Shown here piece by piece: positions 1 through 7,369 of a stretch of 38,888 bases of DNA; within the stretch, counting starts at the first letter, position 1, and each line of letters starts with the position of its first letter. The notes under the pieces are model-generated. The model searched no databases, was not told the DNA's origin, and saw only the letters and a program-made list of their open reading frames with translations. The stretch covers positions 1 through 38,888 of the forward strand of contig JAFGMP010000216.1 in the NCBI GenBank assembly GCA_016927495.1, given 5' to 3'. The DNA is from Candidatus Latescibacterota bacterium (GTDB taxonomy: Bacteria; Latescibacterota; Latescibacteria; Latescibacterales; Latescibacteraceae). Position numbers and translations under genes: made by a program.

Positions 1-100
1 AATGGGCACTTTTTGAAGCCCAAAACCAGCCACCCTGAATGATAACCCATAAAATACATTTCATCCTTTTTGCAGGCTTCAACAAAAAGGGTGATACTCT

Positions 101-1645
101 ATGGGGAACAATCTCAGGATGGAGAAAAAACAACAAATTCAAGCTCTTACGCAGTTGGGATGGTCAGATCGCGCAATAAGCCATAAGACTGGCATCTACC
201 GGGGAACAGTTTCAAAATACCGGAAGATATTTCAAAACCAGCCGAAAGTGCCCATCGACCTACCACCAAACGACCCTGAAAACCGGCCAAAAGTGCCCAC
301 CGAACTTCCGCGGCTGCCTCGAACCAACAGCACACAAATTCAACCTTACAGGGAAAGAATCCGTACCTGGGTTCGCCAGCACCTGACCGCGCAACGGATC
401 TATCAGGATTTGGTTGAGGAGCACGGGTATACCGGCAGCTACGATGCGGTAAAGCGTTATGCCCGTAAACTTCGCAAGAAGGGCGTTCGCGGTTTCACCG
501 ATCGACTTGAACACGTTCCGGGACGAGAGGCACAGGTTGACTTCGGTAAAGCTACCTGCCGCATTCGGTTTGGAGATAAATGGAAACGTGTCTGGTTTTT
601 CAAAATGACTCTTCCGTGCAGTAAACACGCCTATGAAGAACTGGTTGAGAGGCAGGATCTGGAGACGTTTCTGCGTTGTCACGAACGTGCATTTGCTTTT
701 TTCGGCGGTGTACCTGAAATCGTCACGATTGACAATCTTAAAGCCGGAGTAATCGAGGCAAGTATCTTTGATCCCATTCTCAATGAAACCTATTTGAAGT
801 TCGCTTCTCACTGGGGTTTTGCCGCAAATCCCTGTATGCCGTTTCGTCCGGAGCATAAGGGAGTGGTTGAGCGGGATGTCAGTTACACCAAACATAATGC
901 ACTGGATGGTAGAAAGTTTGACAGCCTTACGGAAGCGAACGCTTATCTCAGGCACTGGAACAAGCGTTGGGCACGTACCCGTATCCACGGAACCACCCGG
1001 TGTCAGGTATGGAAACTGTTCTGTGACATTGAACGTGATCGTCTTCGTCCCGTTGCGGAGCAACCGTTTGTGTTCTTTACGGTATGCAGCCGCAAAGTCG
1101 ATGTCAACGGATGCGTCGAAGTGAAACGCGGGTTCTACCGGGTACCGCCCCGGCTGGTTGGTGAAACGGTGGTTGTTCATTATAATCAGCAGTATGTGCG
1201 GATTTATTCTGAAGGACAACTGGCAATAGCGCATATGCGACTTGAACGGAAAGGTGCTGTCAGCGATGCTCCGGAGTGCTTACCGAAATGGAAACACCCC
1301 AATCTTGAGAGTCAGGAACGATACTACTGCCGCCAGGCACAAGCTATCAGCCCTGCACTGCGTAAACTGGTATACGATATTTTGTGCACGGACGATCCTC
1401 TGGCAATACGGCGAGTTCGGGGCATTCTTAGTGTCAGTAAAAAATTTACCCCCGAGGTTGTTGATACCGCCGCGCGAAACGCGCTCCCTTTTTCACCGGT
1501 ACGTCTTATAAAGTTCCGTGCGCTGTGTGAGAAATATGCGGAAGATCCGGATCACACCACCGATAACCCCCGATTAACGCAAAACCATGAACTGATACGT
1601 TCCCTCAGTGAATATGAATCTCTGATTACCGAAAGGATTATATAA
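101..1645 (+). CDS. istA: IS21 transposase IstA
   Basis: 514-residue DDE transposase that cuts and joins the IS21 ends. An N-terminal helix-turn-helix lies at about residues 12-42. The catalytic triad is readable as D147 (in QVDFGK), D211 (in TIDNLK) and E257 (in GVVERD), with normal rve-domain spacing. A C-terminal Mu-type DNA-binding region follows. Residues 47-70 form a proline-rich linker with two similar units (QPKVPIDLP and RPKVPTELP), which reflect a DNA repeat resembling the IS ends. The gene looks intact. Its stop overlaps the start of istB (TAATG), so the two are translationally coupled. The start could also be the ATG at 119. Confidence 0.95.
   Translation: MGNNLRMEKKQQIQALTQLGWSDRAISHKTGIYRGTVSKYRKIFQNQPKVPIDLPPNDPENRPKVPTELPRLPRTNSTQIQPYRERIRTWVRQHLTAQRIYQDLVEEHGYTGSYDAVKRYARKLRKKGVRGFTDRLEHVPGREAQVDFGKATCRIRFGDKWKRVWFFKMTLPCSKHAYEELVERQDLETFLRCHERAFAFFGGVPEIVTIDNLKAGVIEASIFDPILNETYLKFASHWGFAANPCMPFRPEHKGVVERDVSYTKHNALDGRKFDSLTEANAYLRHWNKRWARTRIHGTTRCQVWKLFCDIERDRLRPVAEQPFVFFTVCSRKVDVNGCVEVKRGFYRVPPRLVGETVVVHYNQQYVRIYSEGQLAIAHMRLERKGAVSDAPECLPKWKHPNLESQERYYCRQAQAISPALRKLVYDILCTDDPLAIRRVRGILSVSKKFTPEVVDTAARNALPFSPVRLIKFRALCEKYAEDPDHTTDNPRLTQNHELIRSLSEYESLITERII
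231..300 (+). repeat. Internal copies of the IS end motif inside istA
   Basis: Bases 231-254 (TTCAAAACCAGCC then GAAAGTGCCCA) and 277-300 (TGAAAACCGGCC then AAAAGTGCCCA) repeat each other. They also resemble the terminal repeats: TTCAAAACCAGCC is identical over 13 bases to the reverse complement of the right inner end. They sit in the coding sequence for the IstA linker and could be additional IstA binding sites. The function is inferred; the sequence match is direct. Confidence 0.6.
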
Positions 1646-2388
1646 TGACAATAGATACGCTACAACTCTCACTTAAATCTCTGCGTATGGGAGGGATGGC
1701 CACAAATCTTCCCAAACGCTATCAGGAAGCCCGCAGCCATGAGCTTGACTACCTGGACTTTATAAGCAATCTTGTCTCGGATGAACTCGCTCGGCGGCAG
1801 GGGAACCTTCTCAACAGAAGAATAAAGCTTGCACGGTTTCCACAACTGAAAACCATAGACGATTTTGACTTCAATTTTAATACGGCGATAAAGAAAAAGG
1901 ATATTCTTGCACTCTGTAACTCCAACTTCATCTTCAAAAACAACAACATCCTTTTTATCGGGCCGCCCGGGGTCGGCAAAACACACCTGGCAACAGCATT
2001 GGGAGTAGCGGCAATCCACAACGGGTATACCGTCCTTTATAAAAGCGCTTTTGATCTTGTTCTTGAAATGTCTGATTTTGAAACAGGACGACAACGACGG
2101 GAATACCTCAAGGGTCTTGTTAAAGTAAACCTTTTAATAGTGGATGAACTCGGAATGAAAAAGATGCCCCAAAACGCAGCAGATGATCTCCTTGAAGTAA
2201 TCCATCGGCGGCATATGACCGGATCAACCATCATCGCAACCAACAGGATCGTATCCGATTGGAATCTAATCCTCGGGGATACCGCAGCTACTGCGGCAAT
2301 ACTGGATCGCTTCCTTGAAAACGCGGAAGTCTTCACCATTAAAGGGAAAAGTTACCGATTATCAAAAAAAACCGGAAAGGAGGCATAA
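1645..2388 (+). CDS. istB: IS21 helper ATPase IstB
   Basis: 247-residue AAA+ ATPase related to DnaC. It remodels target DNA and assists IstA. Walker A is GPPGVGKT at residues 106-113 and Walker B is LLIVDELG at about 163-170. The length is normal for IstB. It starts in the last base of istA (TAATG overlap). Both genes are intact, so the element may still be mobile. The next 76 bases are the right terminal repeats. Confidence 0.95.
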   Translation: MTIDTLQLSLKSLRMGGMATNLPKRYQEARSHELDYLDFISNLVSDELARRQGNLLNRRIKLARFPQLKTIDDFDFNFNTAIKKKDILALCNSNFIFKNNNILFIGPPGVGKTHLATALGVAAIHNGYTVLYKSAFDLVLEMSDFETGRQRREYLKGLVKVNLLIVDELGMKKMPQNAADDLLEVIHRRHMTGSTIIATNRIVSDWNLILGDTAATAAILDRFLENAEVFTIKGKSYRLSKKTGKEA

Positions 2389-2464
2389 CTCATACTATTT
2401 TGAAGGAAAAGGTGGCTGGTTTTGAAGTGCCCACAAGTGGCTGCTTTTAAAGTGCCCGCCGACA

Positions 2465-2724
2465 AGATAGCAATATTGTTCTATTTTTTAATATAATTTA
2501 TATAACATCTTGTTTAAGGATCAAAGTAAGAAAGGTAACAGAACTTCAAAAATAGTGTATTCAGTTCGGTAGGTTGATAAAATACGTAAGAAATTGTAAT
2601 AGGAATATATATTAAGATTGAACGATAAATTTTTCATTATCAAAGCAAAGCTTCACTGAGTATCGTTCATTTCTTCCTATTTAAAATGCTATTAATTCTC
2701 TTCATATAAAAGGAGAATAATCTA
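2465..2724. other. AT-rich intergenic region with inverted repeat
   Basis: Host DNA to the right of the IS end and upstream of the AraC-type gene. It contains a perfect 9-bp inverted repeat, TGAACGATA (2619-2627) and TATCGTTCA (2661-2669), 33 bases apart. This is a plausible operator or loop for the downstream regulator. No gene is visible. The strongly AT-rich composition contrasts with the IS. Confidence 0.5.
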
Positions 2725-3534
2725 ATGGCCAATCGGAGAAAATTAAAAAATGCTGTCGAGTATATTAAAATTAATCATATGATGAATACGGTATTGGTCA
2801 CAGCTGTAAACGACTGTAGAAAATGCAATTTATTACATGATAAGTATGACTTATTATATCTAATAAACGGTGGTAATGAAATGATATACCGGCATAAACA
2901 GATAACCGGTCAGAATGGAACTGTAGAAATATTTGAGCCGGGTGAAATACATACCACAGAAAAAATATATTCTCCAGGAAATTATTATGTTCTCTCAATA
3001 GATTATGAGGAATTAAAAAGATACTCTAGTGAGAACTATGGAGTAGATGTTCCTCATTTTGTTATTAGTAAAAGTGACAATGAAAAAATGAAAAATATTT
3101 TTAAAAGACTTATAAATATACTTCAGAGAAAGCATGATAAACTTGAAGTTGAAGATATTTTCTCAGAATTGATACATACATTATTAATGACATCATCTGA
3201 AAATAGCATCAAAGATTATTCATACATTAATAGCGTAAAATTGCTAAGAGTAAGAGATTATATGCAAGAAAATTTTTTTAAAGATTATTCGATGGATGAA
3301 TTGGCACACATAGGGTGCATGTCAAAGTATCATTTCATTCGATCTTTTAAGGAATATTTTGGTACAACTCCCCATCAATATAGAATGCAGCTGATAATAA
3401 ATTATGCAAAAAACGAAATAGAAAATAAAAGAAATCCTGAGGTATTGTATTACTATTCAGATCAGTCTCATTATATAAGACATTTCAGAAATGTTATGGG
3501 TGTTACTCCTAAGAAGTACTCAAAAATATTCTAA
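2725..3534 (+). CDS. AraC-family transcriptional regulator
   Basis: 269 residues. The C-terminal 100 residues (about 168-269) form the double helix-turn-helix of the AraC/XylS family. The first recognition unit is around YSMDELAHIGCMSKYHFIRS and the closing signature is GVTPKKYSKIF. The N-terminal half looks like a cupin-type ligand-binding domain (EPGEIHTTE is a typical strand-turn). A good ribosome site (AGGAG, 8 bases before ATG) supports the start. The second HTH is slightly short. It probably regulates the two downstream envelope genes or itself; a perfect inverted repeat lies about 60-100 bases upstream. The ligand is unknown. Confidence 0.9.
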   Translation: MANRRKLKNAVEYIKINHMMNTVLVTAVNDCRKCNLLHDKYDLLYLINGGNEMIYRHKQITGQNGTVEIFEPGEIHTTEKIYSPGNYYVLSIDYEELKRYSSENYGVDVPHFVISKSDNEKMKNIFKRLINILQRKHDKLEVEDIFSELIHTLLMTSSENSIKDYSYINSVKLLRVRDYMQENFFKDYSMDELAHIGCMSKYHFIRSFKEYFGTTPHQYRMQLIINYAKNEIENKRNPEVLYYYSDQSHYIRHFRNVMGVTPKKYSKIF

Positions 3535-3689
3535 TTATCTAAAATTGCATCCCGCGAATTAAGTTCCCGCCAAAAAGCAACTTTGTTCTATTTTTATTCA
3601 CATTACATTAGTTATTTATAGCTTAAAAGTATCCGTATTGGTAAAGGCACTGTTATGGTCTTGAACGTAATATATATCAAGGAGTTATT

Positions 3690-4178
3690 ATGCATAATAT
3701 TGTCTTATTTTGCTGTTTCATAGTATTAATTGGAATAAATTGTTCAGAAAATAATGTATCTCCCAGATATAAAAATCCAGTTGTATACACCGGTGATTGG
3801 AAAGGAAAGAACTATACAAAATGCGGAAGCAGAGTTACAGAAAAAGGAGAATTGAATATTCATATAAATAAAAAAGGGTTAATTGATAGCATTTATGCAT
3901 TAACAGATATAAGTATTGGAACTGGTACATGTATGAATTATCAATTATTTAGCAATGTTGAAACCATCATTGAGAATGACAGTGCCTATGTATATCTTGA
4001 GTCAAATTTAAATACCTTTAGCCCAATATTTATCATTAAATTTGTTACTGATGATAGCGCTGAAGTATTGATTGTTGGTAGCGAATCGATTACAAATGGG
4101 TTTATTTGTGGCGATAATATTACTGTCGGAATGCCGGGTCCTTCTACATGTTCGTACTGGGGTGTAAAAAAACGATAA
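3690..4178 (+). CDS. Small putative lipoprotein, unknown function
   Basis: 162 residues. A hydrophobic signal peptide ends in a lipobox-like LIGINC (Cys18), so it is probably a lipid-anchored envelope protein. The body is predicted beta-rich, with paired cysteines (C43, C74, C132, C147 approximately), and ends TCSYWGVKKR. I do not recognise a family. AAGGAG five bases before ATG supports the start. The next gene begins 18 bases later in the same direction with its own strong ribosome site, so the two form an operon. Confidence 0.75.
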   Translation: MHNIVLFCCFIVLIGINCSENNVSPRYKNPVVYTGDWKGKNYTKCGSRVTEKGELNIHINKKGLIDSIYALTDISIGTGTCMNYQLFSNVETIIENDSAYVYLESNLNTFSPIFIIKFVTDDSAEVLIVGSESITNGFICGDNITVGMPGPSTCSYWGVKKR

Positions 4179-4196
4179 CATTACTCGGAGGATAGT

Positions 4197-4793
4197 ATGA
4201 AAAAAGCATATTTATTTGTGAGTATAATTTTGACAATCTATTTAAATACATCTGGAGAAATATTCTCTGCAAGAAAAGGTGAGATATGGTTAGGTGGAAG
4301 TTTCAGTGCTGTCACGATTGGTGTGAGAGAAAGGGATGAAAACCGAGAAAGTGATAGATATAATATTTATTTACTTGGACCAGTTGTACGATATTTTATA
4401 AGTGATTATGTATATGTTGGTCCGAAATTATCGTGGACTAAGGTGAAACAAGGCAGTTATGAACAACAAAGATGGGCATTCGGCGCTGAAATAGGATTTG
4501 CGTATGGAGAGAATGGAATAACAATTCCTTTTTTAAATGTATCTCCACATGCAAATTTAGCATACTATGATAACAACGAAAACTATAGTAAAATGTTTAT
4601 GCTTCCCTTTACGATAGGTTTAATGACCAAAATGAAAAACAATATCGGAATACAATTGGAATTAGGATATCATATGGGATATCATAAGAATTATTATGAG
4701 AATTCCTTTTCATTTGGAATAGGAATATGTGGTTTTGGCGAAAACAATGCAATTTCAATGGTGAATCTGGTAACTCTTGCACAAACTTTATAA
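4197..4793 (+). CDS. Small outer-membrane beta-barrel-like protein
   Basis: 198 residues with an N-terminal signal peptide (MKKAYLFVSIILTIYL). Alternating aromatic and glycine-rich strands follow (GEIWLGGSFSAVTIGV, YVYVGPKLSW, IGIQLELGYHMGYH, SFSFGIGICGF), a pattern typical of 8-strand barrels. GGAGG five bases before ATG supports the start. About 16 residues extend beyond the apparent last strand, which is unusual for a barrel and may reflect a late frameshift. It pairs with the lipoprotein gene upstream. No precise family is claimed. Confidence 0.7.
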   Translation: MKKAYLFVSIILTIYLNTSGEIFSARKGEIWLGGSFSAVTIGVRERDENRESDRYNIYLLGPVVRYFISDYVYVGPKLSWTKVKQGSYEQQRWAFGAEIGFAYGENGITIPFLNVSPHANLAYYDNNENYSKMFMLPFTIGLMTKMKNNIGIQLELGYHMGYHKNYYENSFSFGIGICGFGENNAISMVNLVTLAQTL

Positions 4794-5154
4794 AACATGA
4801 TAGATGGGGATGAAAATGATTTTTACTGAAAGAAAACTGAGAAAGTTTACATAACGGAGTTTATACGACATAACAAATTGATATTCAATTAGTTAGGCAA
4901 CTACCTTTAATATACCACATTTAGTCTATGTTTGCAATAGATCAATTTGCATTGCCAATTAATAGCAACGATAATCAGACAGAATTTCGCGTTGGTAAAA
5001 TTTAAATGATAATCAAGGAAATAATCGGGTGCTTCCCGGATGTTTCTCCAATCAGGCTCTGGTTTATTTGCTCTATCCGGCGGAATCTGACAGCCGAACC
5101 TTATTTACTGACCGATTTTCCTTTCAACAAAAACATTTAAGGAGTTGTTATTAA
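4794..5154. other. Intergenic region, no convincing gene
   Basis: About 360 bases without a convincing gene. The first half is AT-rich. The second half (about 5030-5150) is more GC-rich and can be read without stops on the plus strand up to 5154 (for example NQALVYLLYPAESDSRTLF), which may be the tail of a degraded gene I do not recognise. An AAGGAG at about 5139-5144 precedes the minigene at 5155. Confidence 0.4.
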
Positions 5155-5172
5155 ATGGTGGCACGCCATCAA
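5155..5172. repeat. Palindrome site 1
   Basis: ATGGTGGC-AC-GCCATCAA, the most diverged of six copies of ATAGTGGC-NN-GCCACTAT. Its centre is 37 bases before that of site 2. It lies upstream of the tandem-RHH gene, where an autoregulatory operator would be expected. Confidence 0.6.
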
Positions 5173-5214
5173 CAAATATACTATATTATAAATAGTGGCA
5201 CGCCATTATACTAA
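5155..5214 (+). CDS. Possible 19-codon minigene over two palindromes
   Basis: ATG at 5155 follows AAGGAG at a usable distance and opens a 19-codon frame (MVARHQQIYYIINSGTPLY, then stop). Its first codons are palindrome site 1 and its end contains site 2. It may be a leader peptide controlling the downstream tandem-RHH gene, a gene start interrupted by repeat insertion, or chance. There is no homology argument. Confidence 0.25.
   Translation: MVARHQQIYYIINSGTPLY
5192..5209. repeat. Palindrome site 2
   Basis: ATAGTGGC-AC-GCCATTAT, one base short of a perfect palindrome. Between sites 1 and 2 is an AT-rich stretch (TATACTATATTATAAAT) that could hold the -10 element for the gene starting at 5240. 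A protein bound to both sites would bracket that promoter. Confidence 0.75.
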
Positions 5215-5239
5215 TCCTGCTTTCATGGAGTCGCGATTA

Positions 5240-5770
5240 ATGTCAATCCGTAGTAAAATAAACATCTACCTTCCCGTTGATATCGCATCGATTATTACCG
5301 AAGACGCATCAGCGACCAATAGTAAACTTTCAATGTTTGTTTCTTTCAAACTGCTGGATGGATTCAGGGAGCTTAAAAAATATGTTACTTATAGTGAAGT
5401 GGCGAAAATCGGAAAATATAAAGCGGCTTTAAAAACATTTTACCCGACCAAAAGAGGTAAAAACAAGACAGTTCAGGAAAAGAAAGTCTTTACGTTCAGA
5501 TTTTCCGATGAGATAAAAGATGCCATTCATAGTATAGGTGAAAGATATGCTTTCTGCAATTCAAGTGTTGTAGAATTAGCTTTGCGTATAGCGTATAATA
5601 AACTATTTGAAAGTCAATCATTCAGTAATATTGTCTTTTCGGAAAATGATGCGGAGCTGTTACGAAAAATCATGAAATTGACAGGAGCTTCAACCGTTAC
5701 CGAGTTGCTTAATGCGTGTCAGTATAAAGAGTCTGTAAAAGTCATTAAAGAATATATGGATGCAACTTAA
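5240..5770 (+). CDS. Putative tandem ribbon-helix-helix DNA-binding protein
   Basis: 176 residues from the ATG at 5240, which has GGAG nine bases upstream. Earlier in-frame starts (GTG 5195, ATG 5225) are less likely because 5195 lies within palindrome site 2. The chain shows two similar units. Each has a short alternating strand (KINIYLPVDI; KVFTFRFSDEI) followed by two helices, as in Arc/MetJ-type ribbon-helix-helix proteins, joined by a basic linker (PTKRGKNK). A fused RHH pair would bind DNA as a pseudo-dimer. Six copies of an 18-bp palindrome flank the gene, two before and four after, which suggests they are its binding sites. Possible roles are autoregulation, plasmid or element partition, or control of neighbours. 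The family is not firmly identified. Confidence 0.6.
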   Translation: MSIRSKINIYLPVDIASIITEDASATNSKLSMFVSFKLLDGFRELKKYVTYSEVAKIGKYKAALKTFYPTKRGKNKTVQEKKVFTFRFSDEIKDAIHSIGERYAFCNSSVVELALRIAYNKLFESQSFSNIVFSENDAELLRKIMKLTGASTVTELLNACQYKESVKVIKEYMDAT

Positions 5771-5776
5771 AATAGT

Positions 5777-5794
5777 ATAGTGGCTTGCCACTAT
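5777..5794. repeat. Palindrome site 3 (perfect)
   Basis: ATAGTGGC-TT-GCCACTAT, perfectly symmetrical over 18 bases, starting six bases after the stop of the tandem-RHH gene. Confidence 0.8.
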
Positions 5795-5869
5795 TTAGCA
5801 GTGGGTCTCTACGGAGGATGGATTGAACGAGGAAAATTCACTACTGGTTATTTCCGGGTCTCGTCATTA

Positions 5870-5887
5870 ATAGTGTCACGCCACTAT
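5870..5887. repeat. Palindrome site 4
   Basis: ATAGTGTC-AC-GCCACTAT, with one change in the left arm (GTC for GGC). Confidence 0.75.
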
Positions 5888-5984
5888 TGTAGCAGAATAA
5901 AGAACCGAGGTCACTGCGGGTCAAGGTCCCCTACCCTGTTCTGAAAATCCCGAAGAGAATAATCTGAGGTTAAAGGTAGCAGTA

Positions 5985-6002
5985 ATAGTGGCACGACACT
6001 AT
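5985..6002. repeat. Palindrome site 5
   Basis: ATAGTGGC-AC-GACACTAT, with one change in the right arm. Confidence 0.75.
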
Positions 6003-6049
6003 ATATTATTTGATACTTATTTTTTTATGTAGAGAACTCTTCCTTCAAT

Positions 6050-6067
6050 ATAGTGGCTTGCCACTAT
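6050..6067. repeat. Palindrome site 6 (perfect)
   Basis: ATAGTGGC-TT-GCCACTAT, identical to site 3. The two TT-centred copies are perfect and the four AC-centred copies are not. Confidence 0.8.
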
Positions 6068-6272
6068 TAAGATGGTTTTACCACCAGGTGGACTACAGAC
6101 AACTAATCACCCCTTCTCATCTATGAATTTCACAAAACAGCTTTGTAATAATTTTCACTCATGCTTTATTCCCGGTTGCGATTTTGTTAGTCAGTAAAGA
6201 TTTGGAATAGTATTGTCATTTTTTATATTAGAATCATAATAAATTTCCATTGTACCGTGAAAGGACATTTCA

Positions 6273-6713
6273 ATGCCGAATCTCACTTCAGTATTTAATG
6301 CTGAAATTATCCGACTGAGTCGGAAAGAAGTCAAAGCCGCGGTTCAGCCTCTGAAAAAAGCCAATAACGCATTGAGGAAAACAGTCTTGGATCTCAAGAA
6401 AAGAATATCCGCACTTGAATCTCGAAACAATCAATTACAATCACTACAACCGAAAACAGATCATCCGAAGGAATTTCAGGAAATTCCTGACAACCTCCGC
6501 GTCACCTCAAAAACCATTCAATCGCTTCGAAAGAAACTTGGACTTTCTCAGGAATCCTTCGGCAAGTTACTCGGGGTCAGCAGCAATGCAGTTTTTTCTA
6601 TGGAGCACAAAAAAGGTCAGTTGAAACCACGTACTGCCACACTATCCAACCTGCTTGCGCTTAAAAACATGAGTAAAAGAGAAGTGAACAAAAAGCTTGA
6701 AGGGATGGAATAA
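6273..6713 (+). CDS. Coiled-coil plus XRE-type helix-turn-helix protein
   Basis: 146 residues. The N-terminus (about 10-55) is a basic coiled coil (RLSRKEVKAAVQPLKKANNA onward). The C-terminus (about 82-140) is an XRE-like helix-turn-helix: IQSLRKKLGLSQESFGKLLG, then VSSNAVFSMEHKKGQLKPR. This architecture matches a widespread family of small DNA-binding proteins of unclear target. AAAGGAC about 8 bases before ATG supports the start. It converges on the P-loop gene with only 6 bases between the stops. It may regulate neighbours; the target is unknown. Confidence 0.8.
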   Translation: MPNLTSVFNAEIIRLSRKEVKAAVQPLKKANNALRKTVLDLKKRISALESRNNQLQSLQPKTDHPKEFQEIPDNLRVTSKTIQSLRKKLGLSQESFGKLLGVSSNAVFSMEHKKGQLKPRTATLSNLLALKNMSKREVNKKLEGME

Positions 6714-6719
6714 CAGTTG

Positions 6720-7244
6720 TCAGGATACATACTGCTTCGAGTGATTCACCGAAATAACATGCATATAGTTGGCGATAAGCGGTTTAAAACAGACATATTC
6801 TCCAATAGGCATTAGAACCAGCAACTTCTGGTTCTCTTCCTTATTGTTCTTCAAATGCGATAAAAATCCATTCACATCGCTGGTGATAATTACCTCACTC
6901 TCACGGTTACGATCAGTGTACTCTTCACGTATATCTTCAAAACACTCGAATAGTTCATCGAAAATGTTCATTACCGGCATTAATGAAGAAAAAGATACTT
7001 CACCCTTCATATCAACAGATCCGTCTCTGTGGGCGACGGCAAAACTGTCTTCTTCCGACCATATGGAATTTTCCTCCGTATGAAATACTCTGAGAGTCAC
7101 ACCTGACTCCTTGAACCGATCGGCAAGGTATTTTGCAATACTGCTCTTCCCTGTTCCCCGTCGGCCGACAACGGCGAAAACGATCCGGTTTTCATTGTCC
7201 TTGAAGGTTTTATAGAGACCGGTAAAAATAGCGTCGATTTTCAT
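6720..7244 (-). CDS. Small P-loop NTP-binding protein
   Basis: 174 residues. Walker A is GRRGTGKS at residues 27-34, inside a strand-loop-helix (IVFAVVGRRGTGKSSIAKYL), as in nucleotide kinases and small ATPases. A possible second strand (SEVIITSDVNG, about 116-126) could supply the Walker B acidic residue. No lid or substrate motif identifies a specific kinase. Start ATG with GGAGA upstream. It is transcribed divergently from the effector-like gene and shares its upstream region, including a CRP-like site, so it may be part of that cluster. Function unknown. Confidence 0.7.
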   Translation of the reverse strand: MKIDAIFTGLYKTFKDNENRIVFAVVGRRGTGKSSIAKYLADRFKESGVTLRVFHTEENSIWSEEDSFAVAHRDGSVDMKGEVSFSSLMPVMNIFDELFECFEDIREEYTDRNRESEVIITSDVNGFLSHLKNNKEENQKLLVLMPIGEYVCFKPLIANYMHVISVNHSKQYVS

Positions 7245-7271
7245 CTAATTATTCTCCACAATGACCGAAAA

Positions 7272-7287
7272 TGTGATATTCATCACG
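7272..7287. promoter_or_regulatory. CRP-like palindrome upstream of effector gene
   Basis: TGTGATATTCATCACG matches the TGTGA-N6-TCACA consensus of CRP/FNR-family regulators in 9 of 10 fixed positions. Its centre lies about 70 bases before the predicted start of transcription for the effector gene, a normal class I activator position. It also lies upstream of the divergent P-loop gene. Confidence 0.5.
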
Positions 7288-7313
7288 TCGTTTTAATCAG
7301 TCACAAAGCTATT

Positions 7314-7342
7314 TTATTGTTTGAATTATTTTTCAATATAAT
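7314..7342 (+). promoter_or_regulatory. Predicted sigma70 promoter of effector gene
   Basis: -35 TTATTG (7314-7319), 17-base spacer, -10 TATAAT (7337-7342), with transcription expected to begin near 7349. The weak -35 fits a promoter that needs the upstream activator site. Confidence 0.5.
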
Positions 7343-7369
7343 CTTTAATACAAAAAAGGAAAATACATA

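Larger units (their letters stand above)
1..2464 (+). mobile_element. IS21-family insertion sequence, left end cut by window
   Basis: Contains the istA-istB gene pair typical of IS21 elements. The right end carries two inverted copies of a terminal motif. Read inward on the minus strand, the outer copy begins TGTCGGCGGGCACTTT (to about 2464) and the inner copy is GTGGGCACTTCAAAACCAGC (about 2415-2434). At the left, 3-34 matches the inner copy (TGGGCACTTT then AAAACCAGCCACC), so the outer left copy should lie just before base 1. The boundary at 2464 is inferred from the TG...CA end rule. No target duplication can be checked because the left junction is absent. Confidence 0.88.
5771..6272. other. 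Gene-free region holding palindromes 3-6
   Basis: About 500 bases with no convincing gene. It carries four palindrome copies with centres at about 5785, 5878, 5993 and 6058. A TTG frame of 16 codons at 5824 has a GGAGG before it and stops exactly at palindrome 4, but is too short to call. The region looks like a binding-site array, centromere-like or regulatory. Confidence 0.55.

Noticed and set aside
260..1234. Long open frame on the minus strand within istA
   Set aside because: Shadow of the istA coding sequence; no recognisable motif and no ribosome site.
4909..4937. Promoter-like TTGCAA-N17-TATATT on the minus strand, similar to the T4SS promoters
   Set aside because: The similarity covers only the -10 and a few bases; it lacks the shared 24-base element and reads toward no minus-strand gene.
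5824..5871. 16-codon TTG frame behind a GGAGG, ending at palindrome 4
   Set aside because: Too short, weak start codon and no independent support.
5777..6067. CRISPR array
   Set aside because: The repeats are only 18 bases, spacing is irregular (65-115 bases), there are no cas genes, and two copies lie 600 bases away.
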